A DNA stretch of 64,000 nt, from assembly GCF_051020955.1 (NCBI RefSeq), contig NW_027476274.1, positions 124,001 to 188,000 on the forward strand. Direction: 5' to 3'. Position numbers and translations under genes: made by a program. The DNA comes from Megalopta genalis (taxonomy: Eukaryota > Arthropoda > Insecta > Hymenoptera > Halictidae). Shown in pieces: positions 50,370 through 61,800 of the stretch; within the stretch, counting starts at the first letter, position 1; every line of letters starts with the position of its first letter. A model generated the notes under the pieces. The model was not told the origin of the DNA. It was given only the letters and a program-made list of their open reading frames with translations, and made no database searches.

Positions 50370-51464
50370 TCAATACGATGTAGAAGGTTTAGCCTCAAAT
50401 CCATGCGAAACAAATGATTTACCTACAAACACTTGGGATATAAGTGATATAGCAGGAAATGCAGACGAATCAAACGGGGAAGCTTCAAAATCCATGCGAT
50501 ACATATCATTTAACTTAAAATCGACACGAAGTAGAAGGCTTAGCTTCAAATCCATGCGAAACAAATGATTTAGCATCAGATACTTACGATAAAACTGAAA
50601 TAGCTTCAAATGCAGGGGAAACCAACGAGTTAGCGTCAATTCCATGCGAAACACATGATTTAGCTGCAAATCAATGCGATGTAGAAGGTTTAGCTTCAAA
50701 TCCAAACGAAACACATGATCTAGATTCAAATCAATGCGATGTAGAATGTATTGATTCAAATCCAAGCGCAACACATGATTTAGCTTCAAATCAATGCGAT
50801 GTAGAAGGTTAAACTTCAAATCTATACGAAATAAATGATTTAGCTTCAGATACTTGCGATATAAGTGATATAGCATCAAATGCAGGCGAAACGACCGAGT
50901 TAGCTTCAAATCCATGCGAAACACATGATTTAGCTGCAAATCAATGCGATGTAGAGGGTTTAGCTTCAAATCCATGCGAAACAAATGATTTAGCTTTAAA
51001 TCCATGCGAAGTAGAAGGCTTAGCTTCAAATCCATGCGAAACAAATGATTTAGCATCAGACACTTGCGATATAACTGATATAATTTCAAATGCAGGGGAA
51101 ACAAACGAGTTAACATCAAATCCAAACGAAACACATGATTTAGCTTCAAATCAATGCGATGTAGAAGGCATAGATTCAAATCCACGCGCAACACATGATT
51201 TAGCATCAGATACTTGCGATATAACTGAAATATATTCAAATGCAGGGGAAACAAACGAGTTAGCATAAATTCCATGCAAAACACATGATTTAGCTTCAAA
51301 TCAAAGCAATTTAGAAGGTATATCTTCAAATCCAAACGAAACACATGATTTAGCTTCAAATCAATGCGATGTAGAAGATCTAGATTCAAATCCACGCGCA
51401 ACACATGATTTAGCTTCAAATCAATGCGATGTAGAAGGTTTAGCTTCAAATCGATGCGAAACAA
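50370..51464 (-). other. Open frame of 364 codons in the 3,155-bp family
   Basis: Minus-strand LKLN-type reading ending in the FEAKSFVSHG-type frame after a 31-bp unit near 50,490. Composition is rich in Leu, His, Arg, Lys and Asn. No recognisable family. Sister of the frame at 53,519-54,619. Confidence 0.1.
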
Positions 51465-51760
51465 ATGATTTACCTACAAACACTTGGGATATAAGTGATA
51501 TAGCAGGAAATGCAGACGAATCAAACGGGGAAGCTTCAAAATCCATGCGATACATATCATTTAACTTCAAATCGATACGAAGTAGAAGGCTTAGCTGCAA
51601 ATCCATGCGAAACAAATGATTTAGGTTGAGATACTTGCGATACATTCATATTGCTTCAAATGCAGGCGAAACTAACGAGTTAGCTTCAAATCCATGCGAA
51701 ACACATGATTTAGCTTCAAATCAATGCGATGTAGAAGGTTTAGCTTCAAATCCATGCGAA

Positions 51761-52361
51761 ACAAATGATTTAGCATCAGATACTGGCGATATAACTGATA
51801 TAGCTTCAAATGCAGGGGAAACAAACGAGTTAGCATCAAATCCATGCAAAACACATGATTTAGCTGCAAATCAATGCGATGTAGATGGTTTAGCTTCAAA
51901 TCCATGCGAAACAAATGATTTAGCTTCAAGCACTTGTGATATAAGTGATATAGCTGCAAATGCAGACGAATCAAACGGGGAAGCTTCAAAATCCATGCGA
52001 TACATATCATTTAACTTCAAATCGATACGAAGTAGAAGGCTTAGCTTCAAATCCATGCGAAACAAATGATTTAGCATCAGATACTGGCGATATAACTGAT
52101 ATAGCTTCAAATGCAGGGGAAACAAACGAGTTAGCATCAAATCCATGCAAAACACATGATTTAGCTGCAAATCAATGCGATGTAGATGGTTTAGCTTCAA
52201 ATCCATGCGAAACAAATGATTTAGCTTCAAGCACTTGTGATATAAATGATATAGCTGCAAATGCAGACGAATCAAACGGGGAAGCTTCAAAATCCATGCG
52301 ATACATATCATTTAACTTCAAATCGATACGAAGTAGAAGGCTTAGCTTCAAATCCATGCGA
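51761..52361. repeat. 301-bp tandem duplication inside the 3,155-bp segment
   Basis: Two copies at offset 301: acaaatgatttagcatcaga begins at 51,761 and 52,062. Each copy contains gatactggcgatataactg, gatggtttagcttc, caagcacttgtgatata and a type I 31-bp unit. The same pair is present in the second 3,155-bp copy, so this smaller duplication came first. Confidence 0.85.
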
Positions 52362-52464
52362 AACAAATGATTTAGCATCAGATACTTGCGATATAACTGA
52401 AATAGCTTCAAATGCAGGGGAAACAAACGAGTTAGCATCAAATCCATGCAAAACACATGATTTA

Positions 52465-52495
52465 GCTAACAAATCAAAGCGATGTAGAAGGTATA
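52465..52495. repeat. 31-bp variant unit, type II (GCTAACAAATCAAAGCG)
   Basis: A second, independent 31-bp form that starts GCTAACAAAT and carries the caaagcgatgtagaagg core. Other copies begin at about 19,871, 20,953, 21,734, 24,225, 28,043, 29,337, 37,308, 55,622, 59,797 and 60,728. It is usually preceded by a unit with ccatgcaaaacacatg and followed by one starting GCTACAAATCCAAGCG or GCTTCAAATCCAAGCG. It can therefore serve as a marker for tracing related segments. It shifts frame by +1. Confidence 0.8.
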
Positions 52496-53518
52496 GCTAC
52501 AAATCCAAGCGAAATACATGATTCAGCTTCAAATGAATGCGATATAGAAGGTTTAGCTTCAAATCCGTACGAAACAAATGATTTGCTTCAGATACTTGCG
52601 ATGGAAGTGATATAGCATCAAATGCAGGCGAAACGAACGAGTTAGCTTCAAATCCATGCGAATCACATGATTTAGCTACAAATCAATGCGATATAGAAGG
52701 TTTAGCTTCAAATTCATGCGAAACAAATGATTTAGCATCAGATACTTGCGATGTAACTGATATAGCTTCAAATGCAGGGGAAACAAACGAGTTAGCATAA
52801 AATCCATGCAAAACACATGAATTAGCTTCAAATCAATGCGATGTGGAAGGTTTAGCTTCAAATCCATGCGTAACAAATGATTTAGCAACCGATACGTGCG
52901 ATATAACTGAAATAGCTTCAAATGCAGGGGAAACAAACGAGTTAGCATCAAATCCATGCAAAACACATGATTTAGCTGCAAATCAATGCGATGTAGAAGG
53001 TTTAGCTTCAAATCCAAACGAAACACATGATCTAGATTCAAATCAATGCGATGTAGAATGTATTGATTCAAATCCAAGCGCAACACATGATTTAGCTTCA
53101 AATCAATGCGATGTAGAAGGTTAAACTTCAAATCTATACGAAACAAATGATTTAGCTTCAGATACTTGCGATATAAGTGATTATAGCATCAAATGCAGGC
53201 GAAACGACCGAGTTAGCTTCAAATCCATGCGAAACACATGATTTAGCTGCAAATCAATGCGATGTAGAGGGTTTAGCTTCAAATCCATGCGAAACAAATG
53301 ATTTAGCTTTAAATCCATGCGAAGTAGAAGGCTTAGCTTCAAATCCATGCGAAACAAATGATTTAGCATCAGACACTTGCGATATAACTGATATAATTTC
53401 AAATGCAGGGGAAACAAACGAGTTAACATCAAATCCAAACGAAACACATGATTTAGCTTCAAATCAATGCGATGTAGAAGGTATAGATTCAAATCCACGC
53501 GCAACACATGATTTAGCT

Positions 53519-54619
53519 TCAAATCAATGCGATGTAGAAGGTTTTATCTTCAAATCCATGCGAAACAAATGATTTATCTACAAACACTTGGGATATAAGT
53601 GATATAGCTGGAAATGCAGACGAATCAAACGGGGAAGCTTCAAAATCCATGCGATACATATCATTTAACTTAAAATCGACACGAAGTAGAAGGCTTAGCT
53701 TCAAATCCATGCGAAACAAATGATTTAGCATCAGATACTTACGATAAAACTGAAATAGCTTCAAATGCAGGGGAAACAAACGAGTTAGCGTCAATTCCAT
53801 GCGAAACACATGATTTAGCTGCAAATCAATGCGATGTAGAAGGTTTAGCTTCAAATCCAAACGAAACACATGATCTAGATTCAAATCAATGCGATGTAGA
53901 ATGTATTGATTCAAATCCAAGCGCAACACATGATTTAGCTTCAAATCAATGCGATGTAGAAGGTTAAACTTCAAATCTATACGAAACAAATGATTTAGCT
54001 TCAGATACTTGCGATATAAGTGATATAGCATCAAATGCAGGCGAAACGACCGAGTTAGCTTCAAATCTATGCGAAACACATGATTTAGCTGCAAATCAAT
54101 GCGATGTAGAGGGTTTAGCTTCAAATCCATGCGAAACAAATGATTTAGCTTTAAATCCAAGCGAAGTAGAAGGCTTAGCTTCAAATCCATGCGAAACAAA
54201 TGATTTAGCATCAGATACTTGCGATATAACTGATATAATTTCAAATGCAGGGGGAACAAACGAGTTAGCATCAAATCCATGCAAAACACATGATTTAGCT
54301 GCAAATCAATGCGATGTAAAGGTTTAGCTCCAAATCCAAGCGAAACACATGATTTAGCATCAGATAACTTGCGATATAACTGAAATATATTCAAATGCAG
54401 GGGAAACAAACGAGTTAGCATAAATTCCATGCAAAACACATGATTTAGCTTCAAATCAAAGCAATTTAGAAGGTATATCTTCAAATCCAAACGAAACACA
54501 TGATTTAGCTTCAAATCAATGCGATGTAGAAGATCTAGATTCAAATCCACGCGCAACACATGATTTAGCTTCAAATCAATGCGATGTAGAAGGTTTAGCT
54601 TCAAATCGATGCGAAACAA
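53519..54619 (-). other. Open frame of 366 codons in the 3,155-bp family
   Basis: Minus-strand decapeptide reading matching the frame at 50,370-51,464 (364 codons). The two differ by compensating one-base indels near 54,316 and 54,365, so between them one copy reads a short stretch in another frame. The repeat tolerates this because two minus frames are free of stops in most units. That tolerance argues against a selected protein. Confidence 0.1.
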
Positions 54620-56133
54620 ATGATTTACCTACAAACACTTGGGATATAAGTGATATAGCAGGAAATGCAGACGAATCAAACGGGGAAGCTTCAAAATCCA
54701 TGCGATACATATCATTTAACTTCAAATCGATACGAAGTAGAAGGCTTAGCTGCAAATCCATGCGAAACAAATGATTTAGGTTGAGATACTTGCGATACAT
54801 TCATATTGCTTCAAATGCAGGCGAAACTAACGAGTTAGCTTCAAATCCATGCGAAACACATGATTTAGCTTCAAATCAATGCGATGTAGAAGGTTTAGCT
54901 TCAAATCCATGCGAAACAAATGATTTAGCATCAGATACTGGCGATATAACTGATATAGCTTCAAATGCAGGGGAAACAAACGAGTTAGCATCAAATCCAT
55001 GCAAAACACATGATTTAGCTGCAAATCAATGCGATGTAGATGGTTTAGCTTCAAATCCATGCGAAACAAATGATTTAGCTTCAAGCACTTGTGATATAAG
55101 TGATATAGCTGCAAATGCAGACGAATCAAACGGGGAAGCTTCAAAATCCATGCGATACATATCATTTAACTTCAAATCGATACGAAGTAGAAGGCTTAGC
55201 TTCAAATCCATGCGAAACAAATGATTTAGCATCAGATACTGGCGATATAACTGATATAGCTTCAAAATGCAGGGGAAACAAACGAGTTAGCATCAAATCC
55301 ATGCAAAACACATGATTTAGCTGCAAATCAATGCGATGTAGATGGTTTAGCTTCAAATCCATGCGAAACAAATGATTTAGCTTCAAGTACTTGTGATATA
55401 AGTGATATAGCTGCAAATGCAGACGAATCAAACGGGGAAGCTTCAAAAATCCATGCGATACATATCATTTAACTTCAAATCGATACGAAGTAGAAGGCTT
55501 AGCTTCAAATCCATGCGAAACAAATGATTTAGCATCAGATACTTGCGATATAACTGAAATAGCTTCAAATGCAGGGGAAACAAACGAGTTAGCATCAAAT
55601 CCATGCAAAACACATGATTTAGCTAACAAATCAAAGCGATGTAGAAGGTATAGCTACAAATCCAAGCGAAATACATGATTCAGCTTCAAATGAATGCGAT
55701 ATAGAAGGTTTAGCTTCAAATCCGTACGAAACAAATGATTTGCTTCAGATACTTGCGATGGAAGTGATATAGCATCAAATGCAGGCGAAACGAACGAGTT
55801 AGCTTCAAATCCATGCGAATCACATGATTTAGCTACAAATCAATGCGATATAGAAGGTTTAGCTTCAAATTCATGCGAAACAAATGATTTAGCATCAGAT
55901 ACTTGCGATGTAACTGATATAGCTTCAAATGCAGGGGAAACAAACGAGTTAGCATAAAATCCATGCAAAACACATGAATTAGCTTCAAATCAATGCGATG
56001 TGGAAGGTTTAGCTTCAAATCCATGCGTAACAAATGATTTAGCAACCGATACGTGCGATATAACTGAAATAGCTTCAAATGCAGGGGAAACAAACGAGTT
56101 AGCATCAAATCCATGCAAAACACATGATTTTGC
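53616..56133. repeat. 3,155-bp duplication, second copy (partial)
   Basis: Copy of 50,461-52,976. Single-base differences include an extra A in cagataacttgcg (54,361-54,372), a lost A in gatgtaaaggttt (near 54,316), cttcaaaatgcagg (near 55,262) and cttcaaaaatcc (near 55,442). The last two raise the offset to 3,157. The copy ends where the left segment reads gctgcaaatcaatgcgatg and this one reads gcttcaaatcgaaacgatg. Confidence 0.85.
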
Positions 56134-56833
56134 TTCAAATCGAAACGATGTAGAAGGTTTAGCTTCAAATCCAAGCGAAACACATGATTTAGCTTCAAAT
56201 CAATGCGATGTAGATGGTTTAGCTTCAAATCCATGAGAAACAAATGATTTAGCATCAAACACTTGGGGTATAAGTGATATAGCTTCAAATGCTGGAGAAA
56301 CAGACGAGTTAGCATCAAATCCATGCAAAAAACATGATTTAGTTTAAAATCAATGCGACGTAGACGGTTTAGCTTCAAATCCAAGCGAAACACATGATTT
56401 AGCTTCAAATCAATGCGATGTAGAAGGTTTAGATTCAAATCCATGCGAAACAAATGATTTAGCTTCAAACACTTGTGATATAAGTGATATATCTGCAAAT
56501 GCAGACGAATCAAACGAATTAGCTTAAAAATCCATGCGGTACACATCATTTAGCTTTAAATCCATGTGAAGTAGAAGGCTTAGCTACAAATCCATGCGAA
56601 ACAAATGATTTAGCATCAGATACTTGCGATATAACTGACATAACTTCAAATGCAGGCGAAACGACCGAGTTAGCTTCAAATCCATGCGAGACACATGATT
56701 TAGCTGCAAATCAATACGATGTAGAAGGTATAGCTTCAAATCCATGCGAACCAAATGATTTAGCTTCAAACACTTGTGATATAAGTGATATAGCTGCAAA
56801 TGCAGACGAATCAAACGGGATAGCTTCAAAATC

Positions 56834-58063
56834 CATGCCATTCACAGCATTTAGCTTTCAATCCATGCGAAATAGAAGGCTTAGCTTCAAATCCATGCAA
56901 GACAAATGTTTCAGCTTCAAATCAATACGATGTAGAAGGTTTAGCTTCAAATCCATGCGAAACAAATGATTTAGCTTCAGATACTAGCGATAGAAGTGAT
57001 ATAGCATCGAATGCAGGCGAAACGAACGAGTTAGCTTCAAATCCATGCAGAACACATGATTTAGCTTTAAATCCATGCGAAGTAGAAGGCTTAGCTTCAA
57101 ATCCATGCGAAACAAATGATTTAGGTTCAGATGCTTTCGATTTAAGTGATGTAGCATCAAATGCTGACGAATCAAACGAGTTAGCTTAAAAATCCATGCG
57201 GTACAGATCATTTAGCTTTAAATGCATGTGAAGTAGAAGGTTTAGCTTCAAATCCAAGCGAAACACATGATTTAGCATCAGAGACTTGCGATATAACTGA
57301 AATAGCTTCAAATGCAGGGGAGACAAACGAGTTAGCATCAAATCCATGCAAAACACATGATTTAGCTTGAAATCAAAGCGATGTAGAAGGTATAGCTTCA
57401 AATCCAAGCGAAACACATGATTTAGCTTCAAATCAATGCGATGTAGAAGGTTTAGATTCAAATCCAGGCGAAACAAATGATTTAGCTTCAAACACTTGTG
57501 ATATAAGTGATATAGCTGCAAATGCAGACGAATCAAACGGGATAGCTTCAAAATCCATGCGATACATATCATTTAGCTTTAAATCCACGTGAAGTAGAAG
57601 GCTTAGCTTCAAATCCAAGCGAAACACATGATTTAACTTCAAATCAATGTGATGTAGAAGGTTTAGCGTCAAATCCATGCGAAACAAATGATTCAGGATC
57701 AAACACTTGGGATATAAGTGATATAGCTTCAAATGCAGACGAATCAAACGAGTTAGCTTCAAAATCCATGCGATTCACATCATTTAGCTTTCAATCCATG
57801 CGAAATAGAAGGCTTAGCTTCAAATCCATGCAAGACAAATGTTTCAGCTTCAAATCAATACGATGTAGAAGGTTTAGCTTCAAATCCATGCGAAACAAAT
57901 GATTTAGCTTCAGATACTAGCGATAGAAGTGATATAGCATCGAATGCAGGCGAAACGAATGAGTTAGCTTCAAATCCATGCAGAACACATGATTTAGCTT
58001 TAAATCCATGCGAAGTAGAAGGCTTAGCTTCAAATCCATGCGAAACAAATGATTTAGGTTCAG
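56834..58063. repeat. 933-bp-spaced pair of short copies
   Basis: About 56,834-57,130 and 57,767-58,063 share gctttcaatccatgcgaaat, ccatgcaagacaaatg, gatactagcgatagaagtg and ccatgcagaacacatg at an offset of 933 bp (31 x 30 + 3). The units between them are of mixed origin. Copies differ at scattered bases and separate after tgatttaggttcagatgct. Confidence 0.75.
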
Positions 58064-58899
58064 ATGCTTGCGATATAACTGATATAGATTCAAATTCAGG
58101 GGAAACAAACGAGTTAGCATCAAATCCATGCAAAACACATGATTAAGCTGCAAATCAATCCAATGTAAAAGATTTAGCTTCAAATCCAAGCGAAACACAT
58201 GATTTAGCGTCTGATACTTGCGATATAACTGAAATAGCTTCAAATGCAGGGGAAACAAACGAGTTAGCATCAAATCCATGCGAAACACATGATTTAGCTT
58301 CAAATCAAAGCGATGAAGAAGGTATAGCTTCAAATCCAAGCGAAACACATGATTTAGCTTTCAATCCATGCGAAGTAGAAGGCTTAGCTTCAAATCCATG
58401 CGAAACAAATGATTTATCATCAGATACTTGCGATATAACTGACATAACTTCAAATGCAGGCGAAACGACCGAGTTAGCTTCAAATCCATGCGAAACACAT
58501 GATTTAGCTGCAAATCAATACGATGTAGAAGGTATAGCTTCAAATCCATGCGAAACACATGATTTAGCTTCAAATCAATGCGATGTAGAAGGTTTAGCTT
58601 CAAATCCATGCGAAACAAATGATTTAGCTTCAAACACTTGCGATATAAGTGATGTAGCATCAAATGCAGGCGAAACTAACGAGTTAGCTTCAAATCCATG
58701 CGAAACACATGATTTAGATGCAAATCAATGCGATGTAGAAGGTTTAGCTTCAAATCCATGCGAAACAAATGATTTAGCATCTAACACTTGGGGTATAAGT
58801 GATATAGCTTCAAATGCAGACGAATCAAACGAGTTAGCTTCAATATGCATGCGATACACATCATTACCTTTAAATCCATGCGAAATAGAAGGCTTAGCT

Positions 58900-61800
58900 T
58901 CAAATCCATGCGAATCAAATGATTTAGCTTCAGATACTTGCGATATAAGAGATTTAGCATCAAATGCAGGCGAAACGGACGAGTTAGCATGAAATCCAAG
59001 CAAAACACATGATTTATTTTCAAATCAATGCGATGTAGAAGGACAAGCTTCAAATCCAAGCGAAACACATGATTTAACTTCAAACCAATGCTATGTAGAA
59101 GGTTTAGCTTCAAACACTTGGTATATAAGTGATATAGCTTCAAATGCAGACGAAACTAACGAGATAGCTCCAAATCCATGCGAAACACATGATTTAGCTT
59201 CAAATTAATGCGATGTAGAAGCATTAGCTTCAAATCCATGAGAAACAAAGATTTAGCATCAAACACTTGGGGTATAAGTGATATAGCTTCAAATGCAGAC
59301 GAATCAAACGAGTTAGCTTCAAATCCATGCAAAACACATGATTTAGCTGCAAATCAATGGGATGTAGAAGTTTTAGCTCCAACTCCATGCGAAACAAATG
59401 ATTTAACATCAGATAGTTGCGATATAAGTGATATAGTTTCAAATGCAGGGCAAACAAACGAGTTAGCTTCAAATCCATACAAAACACATGATTAAGCTTC
59501 AAATCAATGCTATGTAGAAGGTTTCGCTTCATATCCATGAGACACTTATGATTTAGCTTCATATACTAGCGATATAAGTGATATAGCTTCAAATACAGAC
59601 GAAACAAACAAGTTAGCTTCAAATCCATGCAAAACACATGATTTAGCTGCAAATCAATGCGATGTTGAAGTTTTAGCTTCAAATCCATGCTAAACAAATG
59701 ATTTAACATCAGATAGTTGCGATATAAGTGACATAGTTTCAAATGCAGGGGAAACAAACGGGTTAGCTTCAAATCCATGCAAAACACATGATTTAGCTAA
59801 CAAATCAAAGCGATGCAGAAGGTATAGCTACAAATCCAAGCGAAACACATGATTTAGCTTCAAATGAATGCGATATAGAAGGTTTAGCTTCAAATCCATG
59901 CGAAACAAATGATTTCGCTTCAAATGAATGCGATATAGAAGGTTTAGCTTCAAATCCATGCGAAACAAATGATTTAGCTTCAAACACTTGTGATATAAGT
60001 GATATAGCTGCAAATGCAGACGATTCAAACGGGGTAGCTTCAAAAGCCATGCGATACATATCATTTTGCTTAAAATCGATACTATGTAGAAGGTTTAGCT
60101 TCAAATCCAAGCGAAACACATGATTTAGCTTCAAATCAATGCGATGTATAAGGTTTAGCTTCAAATCCATGAGAAACAAATGATTTAGCATCTAACACTT
60201 GGGGTATAAGTGATATAGCTTCAAATGCAGACGAATCAAACGAGTTAGCTTCAATATGCATGCGATACACATCATTACCTTTAAATCCATGCGAAATAGA
60301 AGGCTTAGCTTCAAATCCATGCGATGTAGAATGTTTAGCTTCAAATCCATGCGAAACAAATGAGTTAGCTTCAAATCAATACGATGTAGAAGGTTTAGCT
60401 TCAAATCCATGCGAATCAAATGATTTAGCTTCAGATACTTGCGATATAAGTGATATAGCATCAAATGCAGGCGAAATGGACGAGTTAGCATGAAATCCAA
60501 GCAAAACACATGATTTATCTTCAAATCAATGCGATGGAGAAGGATAAGCTGCAAATCCAAGCGAAACACATGATTTAACTTCAAACCAATGCTATGTAGA
60601 AGGTTTAGCTTCAAATCCAGGCGACACAAATCATTTAGCTTTAGATACTTGCGATATAAGTGATATAGCATCAAATGCAGGCGAAACGGACGAGTTAGCA
60701 TCAAATCCATGCAAAACACATGATTTAGCTAACAAATCAAAGCGATGTAGAAGGATTAGCTTCAAATCCAAGCGAACCAAATGATTGAGCTTCAAACACG
60801 TGGGATATATGTGATATAGCTTCAAATGCAGGCGAAACAAACGAGTTAGCTTCAAATCCTAGAGAATCACATGATTTAGCTTCAAATCAATGCGATGTAG
60901 AAGGATTAGCTTCAAATCCAAGCGAAGCAAATGTTTGAGCTTCAAACACGTGGGATATATGTGATATAGCTTCAAATGCAGGCGAAACAAACGAGTTAGC
61001 TTCAAATCCAAACGAATCACACGATTTAGCTTCAAATCAATGCGATGTAGAAGGTTTAGATTCAAATCCATGGGAAACAAATGATTTAGCTTCAACCACT
61101 TGGGATATAAGTGACATAGCTTCAAATGCAGACGAAGCAAACGAGTTAGCTTCAAATCCATGCGAAACACATGATTTAGCTGCAAATCAATACGATGTAG
61201 GAGGATTAGCTTCAAATCCAAGCGAAACACATGATTTAGCTTCAAATCAATGCGATGTAGAAGGTTTAGCTTCAAATCCATGAGAAACAATTCAAGCTTC
61301 AAATCAATGCTATGTAGAAGGTTTCGCTTCAAATCCAAGCGAAAGACATGATTTAGCTTCAAATGAATGCTATGTAGAAGGTTTAGTTTCAAATCCATGC
61401 GAAACATATGATTTAGATTCAGATACTTGAGATATAAGTGTTATAGCTTCAAATGCAGGCGAATCAAACGAGTTAGCTTAAAAATCCATGCGATACACAT
61501 GATTTATCATCAAATCAATACGATGTAGAACGTTTACCTTCAAATCCGTGCGACACAAATGATTTGGCTTCGAATACTTGCAATATAAATGATATAGCTT
61601 CAAATGCATGCGCAACAAACAAGTTACCTTCAAATCCATGCGAAACACATAATTTATCTTCAAATCAATGCGATGTAGAAGGTTTAGCTTCAAATCCATG
61701 CGAAACAAATGATTTAGCTTCAAACACTTGTGATATAAGTGATATAGCTGCAAATGCAGACGAATCAAATGGGATAGCTTCAAAATCCATGCGATACATA

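Larger units (their letters stand above)
50461..53615. repeat. 3,155-bp duplication, first copy
   Basis: The marker gcagacgaatcaaacgggga at 50,461 recurs in equivalent context at 53,616, an offset of 3,155 (105 x 30 + 5). The match runs through gatctagattcaaatc, gttaaacttcaaatct, gcaatttagaagg, gaagatctagattc, cattcatattgc and gcaaccgatacgtgcg. Its last part (about 52,975-53,540) is also a copy of 50,665-51,230 at offset 2,312, so the segment is itself composite. Confidence 0.85.
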
